From Thermoflexibacter ruber (GTDB taxonomy: Bacteria > Bacteroidota > Bacteroidia > Cytophagales > Thermoflexibacteraceae): DNA of 64,000 nucleotides. The position numbers and the translations under genes were made by a program. Of this stretch, positions 50,995-59,933 are shown piece after piece. Every line of letters starts with the position of its first letter. Positions within the stretch are counted from its first letter, which is position 1. Under the pieces are notes generated by a model. It was not told the origin of the DNA. It worked only from the letters and a program-made list of their open reading frames with translations, and made no database searches. Location: positions 18,496 through 82,495 of the forward strand of contig NZ_FONY01000026.1 of NCBI RefSeq assembly GCF_900113045.1, written 5' to 3'.

Positions 50995-52323
50995 TCAAAT
51001 TTTATAGAAAAGCCATTTGCCTAATTCTTTGAAAGAGGGTTTTTTACCGTACATCAGGATACCTACTCTATAAATGCGTCCTGCTACCCAAGTAGCCCCT
51101 ACAAACCCGACAAAAAGTAAGCCCATAGATAAAATTAACTCCCAGCTAAAGCCAATGAAGGGCAAACGAACCATCATAATGACGGGTGAGGTGAGAGGAA
51201 TGATAGAAAACCAAAATGCTAACGCACCATTAGGATTGTTCAGTACTGCCGAAATCATGACGATGGAGATAATCAGCGGGATAGTAACGGGAAATATCAA
51301 CTGCTGGGAGTCCGTTTCATTGTCCACTGCTGAGCCTATCGCTCCAAATAATGCCCCATACATCAGATAACCAAAGAGAAAGTAAAAACCAAAAGCAATC
51401 ACGATAAGAGGAATATTTAAGCTAAATATCTCCCCCCAAATTTCTCCTGCGGGGTTGCTTTTTTGGAGTTCTTCGGGTATCTGGGCTTCTGGGCTTATCA
51501 TTGCTTGGCTGGAGGTAGCATCTAAGTTAAAGACGCTGGAAACTACGGTAGTAACTACCATAGAAAGTACTACCCAAATCAAAAATTGGGTAAGAGCTAC
51601 CCCTGCAATACCTAAGATTTTGCCCATCATGAGTTCAAAAGGCTTGATAGAAGAAATGATTACCTCGACTATCCTATTGGTTTTCTCCTCAATCACTCCA
51701 CGCATTACTTGAGAACCATAAAGGAAGATAAACATATAAATCAAAAATGCAGCGATATAACCCACTAAGGTAGCCGCCAGCGAGCTACTTTTCTTCTCTC
51801 CTTGTTGGCTAAGATTGATAGTGGAGATATTTACTTTGGTTCTGATACTCTCTAAAACATTTTTATCTATGCCAGAGCGCAGTAGCTTCTGATTCTCGAT
51901 TTCCTGAGCCAAAGTTTTTTCAATATCATTTTGTGTAGAGGCTGAGAGGCTTTTCTCAGAAAAATAAATAATTCCTTTGGGAGTTTCTAAATTGATAGCA
52001 GGAATATACAAAATACCGTCTATTGTGCGCTCTTCGTTCTTAGATGCAGGTTCGTTAAAATTTTTCTTTGCCTCGTCTATGGATAGGTTGGAATAAATAA
52101 ATTTGAGATTTTCGCTTTCTTTGAGTTTATTCTCAAATAGCTTGCTTTCATCTACGACTTCTATCGTAATCGATTCAACGCTTTCCTTGCCTATCCAAAC
52201 AGGTACTACTATCAAAGCGGCAAATAGGATAGGACCTAAGATAGACATAATGATAAAGGAGCGTTTACGTACTCTGGTCATAAACTCTCTTTCAGCAATA
52301 AGCCATATTTTGCTCATAATCAA
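50995..52323 (-). CDS. ABC-2 type transporter permease (NatB-like)
   Basis: The 442-residue membrane protein has one N-terminal helix (FIIMSILGPILFAALIVVPV), a ~150-residue extracytoplasmic domain and five C-terminal helices (AATLVGYIAAFLIYMFIFLY onward), the NatB/ABC-2 permease layout. It would need an ATPase subunit (NatA type), which is not adjacent; in this phylum the ATPase gene is often directly upstream. The substrate is unknown (ions, drugs or peptides in relatives). A terminator follows, so the gene is transcribed alone or as the last of its unit. Confidence 0.85.
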   Translation of the reverse strand: MIMSKIWLIAEREFMTRVRKRSFIIMSILGPILFAALIVVPVWIGKESVESITIEVVDESKLFENKLKESENLKFIYSNLSIDEAKKNFNEPASKNEERTIDGILYIPAINLETPKGIIYFSEKSLSASTQNDIEKTLAQEIENQKLLRSGIDKNVLESIRTKVNISTINLSQQGEKKSSSLAATLVGYIAAFLIYMFIFLYGSQVMRGVIEEKTNRIVEVIISSIKPFELMMGKILGIAGVALTQFLIWVVLSMVVTTVVSSVFNLDATSSQAMISPEAQIPEELQKSNPAGEIWGEIFSLNIPLIVIAFGFYFLFGYLMYGALFGAIGSAVDNETDSQQLIFPVTIPLIISIVMISAVLNNPNGALAFWFSIIPLTSPVIMMVRLPFIGFSWELILSMGLLFVGFVGATWVAGRIYRVGILMYGKKPSFKELGKWLFYKI

Positions 52324-52497
52324 ATGTTTATATAGTTTTCAGATTTTTATAAAAATTAACAAGAGAACATTATTATGAAACAGGCATTTCGTACTCTTAT
52401 ATTTTGTAGATATAAGCAAGTAAAAATACTTGTTTTTATTTGTTTTCAATACTTTTTATAAAATTTTTCCTTATTTTGATAAAAAGTGAGATTTATC

Positions 52498-54696
52498 TTA
52501 CTCAATAATCATTACCTCTATACGCCTGTTTAATTCTCTTCCTCCTTTTTCATACTCATTTGAAGCCACAGGACGCGTGGAGCCATATCCTTTGGGAAGC
52601 ACTCGACTACGCTCTATGCCCTTGCCTACTAAGTAACGTACTACAGAAGCAGCGCGACGTTCCGACAGGTTTCTATTCATGCCTTCATCACCAATGTTGT
52701 CCGTGTGTCCCGAAATCTCGACCTTTATTTTGCTATTTTCCATCATAAACTCATATACTTTGTCCAACTCGGTCAAAGAAGAAAGTTGGAGGACATCTGA
52801 GTTGGTTTCAAAAGTAATGTTTCGCAAAGTAAAGCGTGCCTTAGGCTCAATAGCAGAAAGCAACATTTCTATCTTCTTGTTGTCTTCTGGATTAAGGTTT
52901 TCTATTTCCTGCCATTGGTAGATGTAGCCTTTGGCGTTGGCTTCCACAACATACTGCTCCTCTTTATCACTAATAAAAAAGTTAAAATTTCCATTGGCAT
53001 CAGTAGTAGTCGTCTTAATGACTTGATTGTTTTGAGCATTTATCAACTTTACCACACTGGAAAGATGCTTTTTTGTTTTTTTGTCTTTCACGTTGCCAGA
53101 GATATAAGTTGCTGACCTATTACTGCTGGTAGTCATTCCTATCGCTTCGTCTATGTAATAATTGCGATTGAGGTAACGAGGGCGGCGTGGATTGACGTTG
53201 AGTTTCAGATTCTCCTCATACATGATTCGCTCTCCATGATATACTTTGACTTCCAAAGACTTATGAAAAGGCAAATCTACTTTGTAGCTTCCATTCGTTT
53301 CTGAAACCGACTCAATAACTTTTCCATCTGTGATAAATTTGAGCAAGCAGTTAGGCTGTACTTGATTAGTAGAACGATTATACACTTTGCCACTCATGCG
53401 AATTTTATCAAAAGTATAGACTCGATACAAATCGTCTCGCCCCATGCCTCCCACGCGGTCAGAAACAAAAAAGCCTAATTCATCATACAAAGAAAACTGC
53501 CAATCATTCCCTACCGAATTGATAGGCATACCCATATTGATAGGTTTTTGCCAAGTTTGTCGTGCAGAGTCATATTCCGATTTGAAAATATCGTATCCAC
53601 CAATAGAGTTATGACCTTTAGAACTGAAATACAGTACTTTTCCGTCATTGGACAGGAAAGGTGTAACCTCATCGTAGGGGGTATTTACCGCATCTATGGA
53701 CTTGTCTATGCCCCAGGTACCATCTCTGCGAAGGCTTGCCAAAAACAAGTCTAAATCTCCCCTGCTTGATTCTGCCGAGATAATCATTTTATTACCGTAA
53801 TCATACATAAATCCACCTTTCTCAATTTTGGCAGTATTCAGACCTTCCAAATTATTCACAATTTTCCACTCGTTACCTGTCCAATCCATGAGTTTTAGGT
53901 CATCATTTTGGCAAACTAATATTCGCCGATTTTCTTCTATGATTTGGCAGAGAGAAAAATCAGTCGCTAAGGGCAAAGGGATTTGTGTAGGAAAGAGATT
54001 TTGCTGATTTGACCTGTCCATAACGACTTTTTGTAGGGTAGGACTTGTCCAAGTATCGTTTTTCTCCATTTCAGAATAAAATAGTTGCACTTGGGTAGGC
54101 ATCTGTTCGCCTTCTTTTTTCAGGTTAAAGTCTTTATTTTGGCGATTAAAAAAAAGTTTCCTGATTTCTTTACTTACCACAATGCCTGTTTCTATGGCAC
54201 TGGTATTGATTTGTTCGCCAAAAGGTTCTATTACATAGCTCATTGTGAGGCTATCTTTGGCAGCTAATAGTAGCTGACAGGTTTTGGCAAGTTCAGTAGC
54301 CTCTTTTTGGTATTTTTTTATTCCTATACCTTTTAAATATTTGTTGATGAAGTCATTAGCCTCTTTTACATCATTGTGATAGTAAGCTGATTTAGCATAC
54401 CAATACTCAAAATCTTTGAGTTTGTCGGTCTTATTGACGTCAATGAGTTTAAAATACTCGTAGGCGGACTCTGGAACGTCCAATTGTAAATAACAGATGG
54501 CGGCGTAATAAATTGCCTCTGTATTCAAATTATCTTTTGCTATTGCCTCCTCAAACTTCGTAAGCGCATTAGCATATTTTTTCTCTTTAAAAAATTGCTC
54601 TCCTTTGATAAATGCTTCACTTTTCTTGGCTTCTTGTGCGAGCAATCCATGAAAAGTGAAAAGCAATAACAATAAGGTGGTAAATCGCAATACCAT
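52498..54696 (-). CDS. OmpA-family protein with TPR, PD40 propeller and CRD domains (PorE-like)
   Basis: The 732-residue exported protein has a signal peptide (VLRFTTLLLLLFTFHGLLAQ), TPR repeats (about 28-150), a PD40/WD40-type propeller (SNDGKVLYFSSKGHNSIGGY, STPYDEVT region, ~330-430), a carboxypeptidase-regulatory-like domain (YISGNVKDKKTKKHLSSVV, ~545-615) and a C-terminal OmpA domain (VEISGHTDNIGDEGMNRNLS ... LNRRIEVMII). The same order is found in PorE, which anchors the type IX secretion machinery to peptidoglycan in Porphyromonas, but Bacteroidota carry many similar paralogues, so the T9SS role is only possible. Confidence 0.8.
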   Translation of the reverse strand: MVLRFTTLLLLLFTFHGLLAQEAKKSEAFIKGEQFFKEKKYANALTKFEEAIAKDNLNTEAIYYAAICYLQLDVPESAYEYFKLIDVNKTDKLKDFEYWYAKSAYYHNDVKEANDFINKYLKGIGIKKYQKEATELAKTCQLLLAAKDSLTMSYVIEPFGEQINTSAIETGIVVSKEIRKLFFNRQNKDFNLKKEGEQMPTQVQLFYSEMEKNDTWTSPTLQKVVMDRSNQQNLFPTQIPLPLATDFSLCQIIEENRRILVCQNDDLKLMDWTGNEWKIVNNLEGLNTAKIEKGGFMYDYGNKMIISAESSRGDLDLFLASLRRDGTWGIDKSIDAVNTPYDEVTPFLSNDGKVLYFSSKGHNSIGGYDIFKSEYDSARQTWQKPINMGMPINSVGNDWQFSLYDELGFFVSDRVGGMGRDDLYRVYTFDKIRMSGKVYNRSTNQVQPNCLLKFITDGKVIESVSETNGSYKVDLPFHKSLEVKVYHGERIMYEENLKLNVNPRRPRYLNRNYYIDEAIGMTTSSNRSATYISGNVKDKKTKKHLSSVVKLINAQNNQVIKTTTTDANGNFNFFISDKEEQYVVEANAKGYIYQWQEIENLNPEDNKKIEMLLSAIEPKARFTLRNITFETNSDVLQLSSLTELDKVYEFMMENSKIKVEISGHTDNIGDEGMNRNLSERRAASVVRYLVGKGIERSRVLPKGYGSTRPVASNEYEKGGRELNRRIEVMIIE

Positions 54697-54765
54697 GAGT
54701 ATATGAAAGTTAAAATTTTTTTATGAATAAAATTAGTTTAATCCTAATAAATAAATATTTTGTTG

Positions 54766-55113
54766 TTACCCTCCTGACTTCTTCACTTTGTATCCTTCCG
54801 CAGCGAGCAGAGCCATAATTTTTTCTCTAAAATCTCCTTGAATAAGGATTTCTCCGTCTTTAGTACTTCCGCCCGTACCACATTTATTTTTCAGTTTCTT
54901 GCATAGCCCTTCTATATCTTCCTCTGTCCCTACAAAGCCAGTAATCAAGGTAACAACCTTCCCTGCCCTTCCTTTTTTGTCTAAGGAAATGATGAGTTTT
55001 TGCTGGGCTGGAGGCGACGTTTCTACTTCGTTCTCTTTATCCTCCTCGTATGAAAAATCAGGGTCGGTACTGTAAACTACCCCCTCTCTATTTTTAGATT
55101 TGTTTTTTGACAT
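54766..55113 (-). CDS. eIF1/SUI1-family translation factor (YciH-like)
   Basis: The 115-residue protein has an acidic N-terminal tail and a SUI1 domain from about residue 38: KLIISLDKKGRAGKVVTLI, then KNKCGTGGSTKDGEILIQGD and EKIMALLAAEGYKVKKSGG. Eukaryotic eIF1 controls start-codon fidelity; the bacterial YciH-type homologue can discriminate initiation complexes, with no essential role known. It is divergently transcribed from the NlpC/P60 gene with a TATCTTTG box in the intergenic region. Confidence 0.93.
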   Translation of the reverse strand: MSKNKSKNREGVVYSTDPDFSYEEDKENEVETSPPAQQKLIISLDKKGRAGKVVTLITGFVGTEEDIEGLCKKLKNKCGTGGSTKDGEILIQGDFREKIMALLAAEGYKVKKSGG

Positions 55114-55164
55114 AAATTTTTAGAACTATTTTACAACTTTTAAGGAAATAATCCTTCTTATCTA

Positions 55165-55184
55165 TATTTTTGCTCTCAAAGATA
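55165..55184. promoter_or_regulatory. Divergent -7-like boxes between the SUI1 and NlpC/P60 genes
   Basis: TATTTTTG at 55165-55172 (plus strand, 25 nt before ATG 55198) and TATCTTTG on the minus strand (55184-55177, 63 nt before ATG 55113) both fit TAnnTTTG. No TTG element is found upstream of either. Confidence 0.4.
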
Positions 55185-55197
55185 GCCATTCAAATAT

Positions 55198-55869
55198 ATG
55201 AAATTTATGCTTTTGAAGCTCGCCATCAAAACTATTGTGCATATTTTTTTACTTTCTACTTTTATGCTTATTGTCTTGTCGTCGTGCGGCAAGAAAAATT
55301 ATGCTCACCTATACCTGCCTGCCCAACCTCAGAGTACTCTGACCGAAGTGAGCAAAGAAAAAGCACCCTTACTTGCCCTACCTATACAAATCAACAATGC
55401 AGAAATAGACAGAATAGCCAATGAATATGCTATCTATAAGGCAAATATACGGAAAGTAGTAGAAAAAGCACGCAGTTTTATCAGTACAAAATACCTAAGA
55501 GGAGGCATTTCTGCACAAGGAATTGATTGTTCTGGTTTGGTTTATGCTTGTTTAGAAACTATCAATATCAAGACAGGGCGTACCCCCGAAGACCAAGCCA
55601 ATCAAGGCAAAATTATTGAAAAAGAAGAATTACAAGTAGGTGACTTAGTTTTCTTTGGAGCAAGCAAAGAGAGTTTTCATATTACTCATGTAGGGATTGT
55701 TACAGAAGTTATCCACCCTAAAAAAGTACTTTTTGTACACGCCTCTGCTACGCGAGGAGTAGTTGAGGACAATTTTTATCACTATCATTGGCAAAATGTT
55801 TTTATTCAAGCTGTTCGCCCTAACTACTACACCGAGAACCCTACATCAATCAACTCCTTAGGCAAATAG
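55198..55869 (+). CDS. NlpC/P60 (C40) peptidoglycan hydrolase lipoprotein
   Basis: The 223-residue protein has a lipoprotein signal with lipobox LSSC (STFMLIVLSSCGKK) and an NlpC/P60 domain: the catalytic Cys is in GIDCSGLVYACLE, the His in ITHVGIV, and the third polar residue in the C-terminal FVHASATRGVV. NlpC/P60 enzymes cleave gamma-D-Glu-mDAP bonds in stem peptides, consistent with the mDAP-type MurE here. It is anchored to a membrane facing the wall. Confidence 0.92.
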   Translation: MKFMLLKLAIKTIVHIFLLSTFMLIVLSSCGKKNYAHLYLPAQPQSTLTEVSKEKAPLLALPIQINNAEIDRIANEYAIYKANIRKVVEKARSFISTKYLRGGISAQGIDCSGLVYACLETINIKTGRTPEDQANQGKIIEKEELQVGDLVFFGASKESFHITHVGIVTEVIHPKKVLFVHASATRGVVEDNFYHYHWQNVFIQAVRPNYYTENPTSINSLGK

Positions 55870-55900
55870 TAGAAATATGGGGCTATTTCTTGTGTTTCTC

Positions 55901-57850
55901 TTATTTGTTTTTAGATATTTCCAAATCGCCTTTATCGTTATATCGGAGTTCACCTGAAGCGACCATTTTTTGTACTTGACTTAAAAATACTTTGACATCG
56001 AGAGGAGAAACTGCTTCTACCAAGTCATTTACATTCATAGAGGTATATTTAAGTGCGTCTAAAACCTGTTGGATATATTCCTGAGCAGACTCATTGGTGG
56101 CATGAGGTTGGTTGGTTTTTTTGTTTTTTAAGCAAGTATCACATACTCCACAAGTTTGGTCACTTATCTCGTCAAAATATTCTAAAAGCAACTGCGTACG
56201 ACAGCGTTTTTCATGCTGAACATAGTGAAGCATCGCACTAATTTTTGCTTCTTCCCTTGCTTGGCGAGTTTGATAGCTTTTGCTATCAAAAGGCAAATCT
56301 GGTGCGTTATAGCGTGGTTTTAGAAAGATTAGCTGTGGTTTTTCTTTCTGAGGGCTATAGTCAATAATATTACTTTTCTGTAAGAAAAACAGATGATTGG
56401 CTACGGTCTGCTCATCTGTATTGATTTTTTTTGCAATCATTTTCTCAGAAATCTTGGTATAATTAGAGAACAACTCACCCCCATACATTCTCAACAGTAG
56501 TTTGACAAAAAAGTCTAAACTTGCATTGGCAATTTGAAATTCATACAGTTTAGTATTATCTACCAAAAATACAATTTGAGAAGGTTTGTTTACCGCCTCA
56601 TTGAGTAAGATAAATCCCTGATTTTCCAATTCTTTGAGGGCATAGTGAATAGAAAGATAATCCAAAGACTTGTTTTCTGTTTTAGGAAAACTTCGTACAA
56701 AGTCCTCCAAATCAAAGTCAAAACTGCTCATCTCGCCGCTACCTACCGCCATTTTATAATAGTTTGCCAATCGCTGATAAACATTTTTGATGACCTCTAA
56801 GGAAGGAAAAGTTTGCTTAATTTTTCCCTTCAAATCTTCTATATCTGCTTGATTATAAAGAATAACTCCATAGGCTTTTTTTTCATCTCTCCCTGCTCTG
56901 CCTGCCTCTTGGTAGTAGGCTTCCAAGCTCGTAGGCAAATCCAAATGCACCACAACCCTTACATCAGGTTTGTCTATGCCCATGCCAAAGGCATTCGTAG
57001 CGACAATGACCCTAATTTTATTTTTTATCCAATTTTCCTGCTTGCTATTTCTCTCCTCATGGCTTAGTCCTGCATGGTAAAAATCGGCACTAATCTTATT
57101 TTTCACTAAAAAGTCTGCCACATTTTTGGTTTTCCTACGACTCTGCACATATACTACTGCGCTTCCCTTCACATTTTGCAAAATTTTCAACAAGCGGTTT
57201 TCTTTATTTTCTTCATAAAGACATGAATAAGAAAGGTTAGGTCTGGCAAAGCTCTTTTGAAAAACAAGCGTATTTTTTTTATCAAATTGTAGCTTTTCTT
57301 GAATATCTATTTTGACCTCTTTGGTAGCTGTAGCGGTTAAAGCAATGCAAGGGACAGCAGGAAAAATTTTTCTAAACTCAGCAATTTCTAAATAAGGAGG
57401 GCGAAAATCATATCCCCATTGGGAAATGCAGTGCGCCTCGTCAATTGCTAATAGGCTTATTTTCATCTTTTTAGCCCTTACTTTGAAAATTTCTGTTTTG
57501 AGCCGTTCAGGTGAAATATATAAAAACTTAACCTTGCCATAAACGCAAGCATCTAAGGCGAGGTCTATTTCGCGAGGGGTCATACCCGAGAAAATAGCTT
57601 TGGCGAGAATCCCGCGTTTTTGTAACTGCTCTACTTGGTCTTTCATCAGAGCAATCAAAGGAGAAATCACCAAACAAAGCCCTTCCATAGCTAAGGCAGG
57701 AACTTGGAAACAAACGGACTTGCCTCCGCCTGTGGGAAGTAACGCAAGCACCTCTTTTTTTGCCAAGACTGCTTTGATAATCTCTTCCTGCAAAGGTCTA
57801 AACTGTGCGTACCCCCAATATTGTTTTAATATCTGATGAATGTCTGCCAA
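55901..57850 (-). CDS. recQ: RecQ-family ATP-dependent DNA helicase
   Basis: The 649-residue 3'-5' helicase acts in recombination and replication-fork repair. Motif I PTGGGKS is at 39-45, motif II is DEAHCISQWGYDFRPPYL, motif VI is QEAGRAGRDEKKAYG, and the RecQ zinc domain is suggested by HEKRCRTQLLLEYF and CGVCDTC. A winged-helix segment precedes it. There is no HRDC domain at the C-terminus, so this is a shorter RecQ of the kind that often occurs alongside a longer paralogue in Bacteroidota. The gene is followed on the same strand by none, and preceded by trpA. Confidence 0.93.
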   Translation of the reverse strand: MADIHQILKQYWGYAQFRPLQEEIIKAVLAKKEVLALLPTGGGKSVCFQVPALAMEGLCLVISPLIALMKDQVEQLQKRGILAKAIFSGMTPREIDLALDACVYGKVKFLYISPERLKTEIFKVRAKKMKISLLAIDEAHCISQWGYDFRPPYLEIAEFRKIFPAVPCIALTATATKEVKIDIQEKLQFDKKNTLVFQKSFARPNLSYSCLYEENKENRLLKILQNVKGSAVVYVQSRRKTKNVADFLVKNKISADFYHAGLSHEERNSKQENWIKNKIRVIVATNAFGMGIDKPDVRVVVHLDLPTSLEAYYQEAGRAGRDEKKAYGVILYNQADIEDLKGKIKQTFPSLEVIKNVYQRLANYYKMAVGSGEMSSFDFDLEDFVRSFPKTENKSLDYLSIHYALKELENQGFILLNEAVNKPSQIVFLVDNTKLYEFQIANASLDFFVKLLLRMYGGELFSNYTKISEKMIAKKINTDEQTVANHLFFLQKSNIIDYSPQKEKPQLIFLKPRYNAPDLPFDSKSYQTRQAREEAKISAMLHYVQHEKRCRTQLLLEYFDEISDQTCGVCDTCLKNKKTNQPHATNESAQEYIQQVLDALKYTSMNVNDLVEAVSPLDVKVFLSQVQKMVASGELRYNDKGDLEISKNK

Positions 57851-57869
57851 AGGTCAAAAACGAGTCGTA

Positions 57870-58658
57870 TTATTTTATTTTTGCAACAAAATCAATTATA
57901 TCTTTTTCTATATCTGTACTTTGTGAAAGCATTTTGATAAAGGCACTGCCTATAATCGCCCCGTGAGCATATCGGGTAGCTACTTCAAAACTTTGCTTGT
58001 CAGAGATACCAAAACCGATGAGTTGGGGAGTTTTTAGATGCATACCTTTTATTTTTTCAAAGTAAGGGATTTGCTCTTTGCTTGTACCTTCTTTTGTCCC
58101 TGTCGTGCTGGCTGTAGAAACTACGTAAATAAACCCTTTGGACTGCTCATCTATCTGCCTGATTCTCTGCTCGGAGGTTTGCGGGGTAATCAAAAATATA
58201 TTTACAAGTCCATGATTTTCAAAGAGTTCTTTGTATTCTTCTATGTATTCTTGCATAGGTAAATCAGGCAGAATAATGCCGTCTATGCCTACCTCATGGC
58301 ATTTTTTACAAAAATTTTCTACCCCAAATTGAAGCACCGTATTCAGGTAGCCCATGAGTAACAAAGGAATATCTACCTCATTTCTAATCCCTTGCAACTG
58401 CTCAAAAAGTAGCTTTAAGGTCATACCATTGTCAATGGCTTGCTGACTGCTTTTTTGTATAGTTTCTCCGTCTGCCAAGGGGTCAGAAAAGGGCATACCT
58501 ATTTCTATGATGTCTGCCCCCGCTTTTTGTAAAGTTTTGATAATGCGTACCGCATCATGGAGCGAAGGAAAACCCGCCGTAAAATAGATATTCAAAATAT
58601 TTTTTTTATTGAGAAAAGTATCAGTCAAGCGATGTTTGGCAAGTAGGTTAGTTTTCAT
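57870..58658 (-). CDS. trpA: Tryptophan synthase alpha chain
   Basis: The 262-residue TIM-barrel enzyme cleaves indole-3-glycerol phosphate to indole and glyceraldehyde-3-phosphate. The catalytic Glu is in IIEIGMPFSDPLADGETIQ and the catalytic Asp in GIDGIILPDLPMQEY; the phosphate site is GFGISDKQSFE plus the final AIIGSAF. The beta chain gene trpB and the other trp genes are not in the window, so trpA is separated from its operon, or the operon lies elsewhere. It is transcribed leftward, 19 bp before recQ. Confidence 0.96.
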   Translation of the reverse strand: MKTNLLAKHRLTDTFLNKKNILNIYFTAGFPSLHDAVRIIKTLQKAGADIIEIGMPFSDPLADGETIQKSSQQAIDNGMTLKLLFEQLQGIRNEVDIPLLLMGYLNTVLQFGVENFCKKCHEVGIDGIILPDLPMQEYIEEYKELFENHGLVNIFLITPQTSEQRIRQIDEQSKGFIYVVSTASTTGTKEGTSKEQIPYFEKIKGMHLKTPQLIGFGISDKQSFEVATRYAHGAIIGSAFIKMLSQSTDIEKDIIDFVAKIK

Positions 58659-58785
58659 TAGTTTATTTTAAAGAATTAGTAAACAATGAGTTATTTTTTG
58701 TTTGGAGAAAAATTATCAATAAAGAGCAAAAATAAAAAATTCGCTATATTTACTTTCTAAAATCAATGATAAACTTCGATAATCT

Positions 58786-59832
58786 ATGGGCGACTGCTGT
58801 AATCAAGACAAAACCTCTAAGTTAGCAAGAAAAAGTTGGGGAGCATTTGGCAAAAATGAAATCGGAATCAAAGCAAAAAATGATGATACTGTACGACAAG
58901 TCATGGAGGCTATCATGCTTGCCCTTGCCAAAAAATACAAAATAGCCCTCATAGACCAACGCAGTATTCGCTTGAGCAGTTTTTCTCAGGACATCATCAA
59001 CGTCCAATTTGCTTTCCAAGGGCAATCTATTCAGTACAATGTCCCCAATTTCCCCAATGAGTTCTTCCGAAAGACTTTGTTTAACGAACAGGATTTAGTA
59101 CTTGTCAATGCTAACCATTTCTCTACCTCTCATCAAATTTACATAGCCGAGGAACTCAACGAGAAGCAAGATTTGCCTACTTTTTACTATAATCAAAAAG
59201 AGCATATCATCGCTTTTGTAGAGGATTTTATGCACGCCAATCTACCCAAATTGAATGGATTAGTACTGATGGGAGGGAAAAGTACCCGTATGGGCAAAGA
59301 CAAGGGAATGTTGGACTATCATGGAAAACCTCAAAGAGAATACGTATATGATTTACTTTCTGGTTTTTGTGAGGAAGTATATTATTCTGGTAGGGCAGAA
59401 CAGTTTTCAGAAGAAAATACAAATAAAATAGAAGATAGATTCCTCAATTTGGGACCTATGGGGGGTATTTTGTCTGCCATGATGAGCCAGCCAGAGCGGG
59501 CATGGCTGGTAGTAGCTTGTGATTTGCCTTTTATAGACAAAAATACTATAGACTTTTTAATAAAAAATCGCAATCCCGCTAAAATTGCTACAGCGTTTCT
59601 GGACAGCCAAGAGCAGTTTCCAGAACCTTTGGTAGCGATATGGGAGCCCAAAAGTTATCTTACGCTTTATCAGTTTGTAAGTCAAGGCTACTCATGTCCC
59701 AGAAAAGTACTGATAAACTCAGAGATTCACCTCATTAAAGTCCCTGATAAAAAGGCTCTTACCAACGCCAACGAGCCAAAAGATTATGAAAATGCCAAAA
59801 AAGAACTCAACAAGGCTTTTTCAAATTCATAA
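58786..59832 (+). CDS. mobA: MobA-like molybdopterin guanylyltransferase with extra N-terminal domain
   Basis: The 348-residue protein has a MobA-type nucleotidyltransferase domain from residue ~156: NGLVLMGGKSTRMGKDKG is the signature, then LGPMGGILSAMM and VVACDLPFIDKNTIDFL. It couples GMP to molybdopterin. The first ~150 residues (SWGAFGKNEIGIKAKNDD, LAKKYKIALIDQ, DLVLVNANHF) resemble a degenerate MobB-like domain without the GKT loop. This fused form is recurrent in Bacteroidota. No other molybdenum-cofactor gene is nearby. Confidence 0.82.
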   Translation: MGDCCNQDKTSKLARKSWGAFGKNEIGIKAKNDDTVRQVMEAIMLALAKKYKIALIDQRSIRLSSFSQDIINVQFAFQGQSIQYNVPNFPNEFFRKTLFNEQDLVLVNANHFSTSHQIYIAEELNEKQDLPTFYYNQKEHIIAFVEDFMHANLPKLNGLVLMGGKSTRMGKDKGMLDYHGKPQREYVYDLLSGFCEEVYYSGRAEQFSEENTNKIEDRFLNLGPMGGILSAMMSQPERAWLVVACDLPFIDKNTIDFLIKNRNPAKIATAFLDSQEQFPEPLVAIWEPKSYLTLYQFVSQGYSCPRKVLINSEIHLIKVPDKKALTNANEPKDYENAKKELNKAFSNS

Positions 59833-59872
59833 TTTATTCACTTCCAAAAATGCTTTTTTAAGTAAAAAGTGC

Positions 59873-59880
59873 TATCTTTG
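59873..59880 (+). promoter_or_regulatory. Putative -7 box (TATCTTTG) of typA
   Basis: TATCTTTGC matches TAnnTTTG exactly and lies 53 nt upstream of the typA ATG (59934); the -33 region is T-rich (TTTTTTAAG) but has no clear TTG. Confidence 0.5.
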
Positions 59881-59933
59881 CACCTCGATTCAATTCCTTT
59901 TAAATAGAAGGATTCATAATTATTTGAAAAACA

